From: Calditrichota bacterium
GTDB taxonomy: Bacteria; Calditrichota; Calditrichia; Calditrichales; J004
Assembly: GCA_024277115.1 (NCBI GenBank)
Contig: JAJRVW010000008.1
Location: forward strand, 1-52,914
DNA: 52,914 bases
Direction: 5' to 3'
Below the pieces are notes generated by a model that worked only from the letters and a program-made list of their open reading frames with translations, ran no database searches and was not told the DNA's origin. Position numbers and translations under genes: made by a program. Below, in pieces: positions 52,913 to 52,914 of this stretch; position 1 is the stretch's first letter, and every line of letters starts with the position of its first letter.

Positions 52913-52914
52913 GT

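Overview
The window is a 53-kb, low-GC, almost entirely minus-strand locus for building, decorating and exporting an extracellular polysaccharide or glycolipid. Two secreted proteins end in the 'QNYPNPFNP' type IX secretion (Por) tail, which together with the overall gene repertoire points to a member of the FCB group, most like Calditrichota, Ignavibacteriota or a related lineage. The phylum is an inference. There is no rRNA, tRNA, phage, transposase or CRISPR array.

Transcription runs right to left. At the right end (49.5-52.9 kb) a Wza-type export protein and a Wzc-type co-polymerase/tyrosine kinase start the cluster and end at a good rho-independent terminator. Next (39.8-49.5 kb) is a set typical of exosortase-A-type polysaccharide loci: AMP-forming acyl ligase, FemAB-like transferase, ATP-grasp protein, phosphoesterase, membrane GT2, GNAT, acyl carrier protein, a LarA-like protein and an O-antigen ligase/polymerase. 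No exosortase is present. From 21.4 to 39.7 kb lie glycosyltransferases, a Wzx flippase, polysaccharide deacetylases, two heparinase II/III-like lyases, an aminoglycoside-phosphotransferase-like kinase, a methyltransferase and an SDR epimerase. From 17.0 to 21.4 kb there is a tandem GT2, a PMT-like glycosyltransferase and a (geranyl)geranyl-diphosphate synthase.

The left third (2.4-17.9 kb) is the most unusual part. A type II prenyl diphosphate synthase, a UbiA prenyltransferase, a CrtC-fold protein and a geranylgeranyl-reductase-like flavoprotein are interleaved with a rifampicin-phosphotransferase-like dikinase, a GT1-type glycosyltransferase, a sulfotransferase, a methyltransferase and a second Wzx flippase. 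Together they could make a saturated or hydrated isoprenoid lipid that is glycosylated, sulfated or phosphorylated and flipped. The enzyme classes are visible in the sequence; the product is inference. Two paralogous secreted lectin-like proteins flank the UbiA gene.

Several genes are broken. The heparinase, the O-antigen ligase (twice) and the Wzc kinase show single-base frameshifts at or near homopolymers. A polysaccharide deacetylase has an in-frame TAG, and a RelE/ParE toxin has an in-frame TAA next to an intact antitoxin. The homopolymer pattern suggests missing bases in the assembly, while the two nonsense codons look like substitutions. Three families of palindromic intergenic repeats punctuate the locus.
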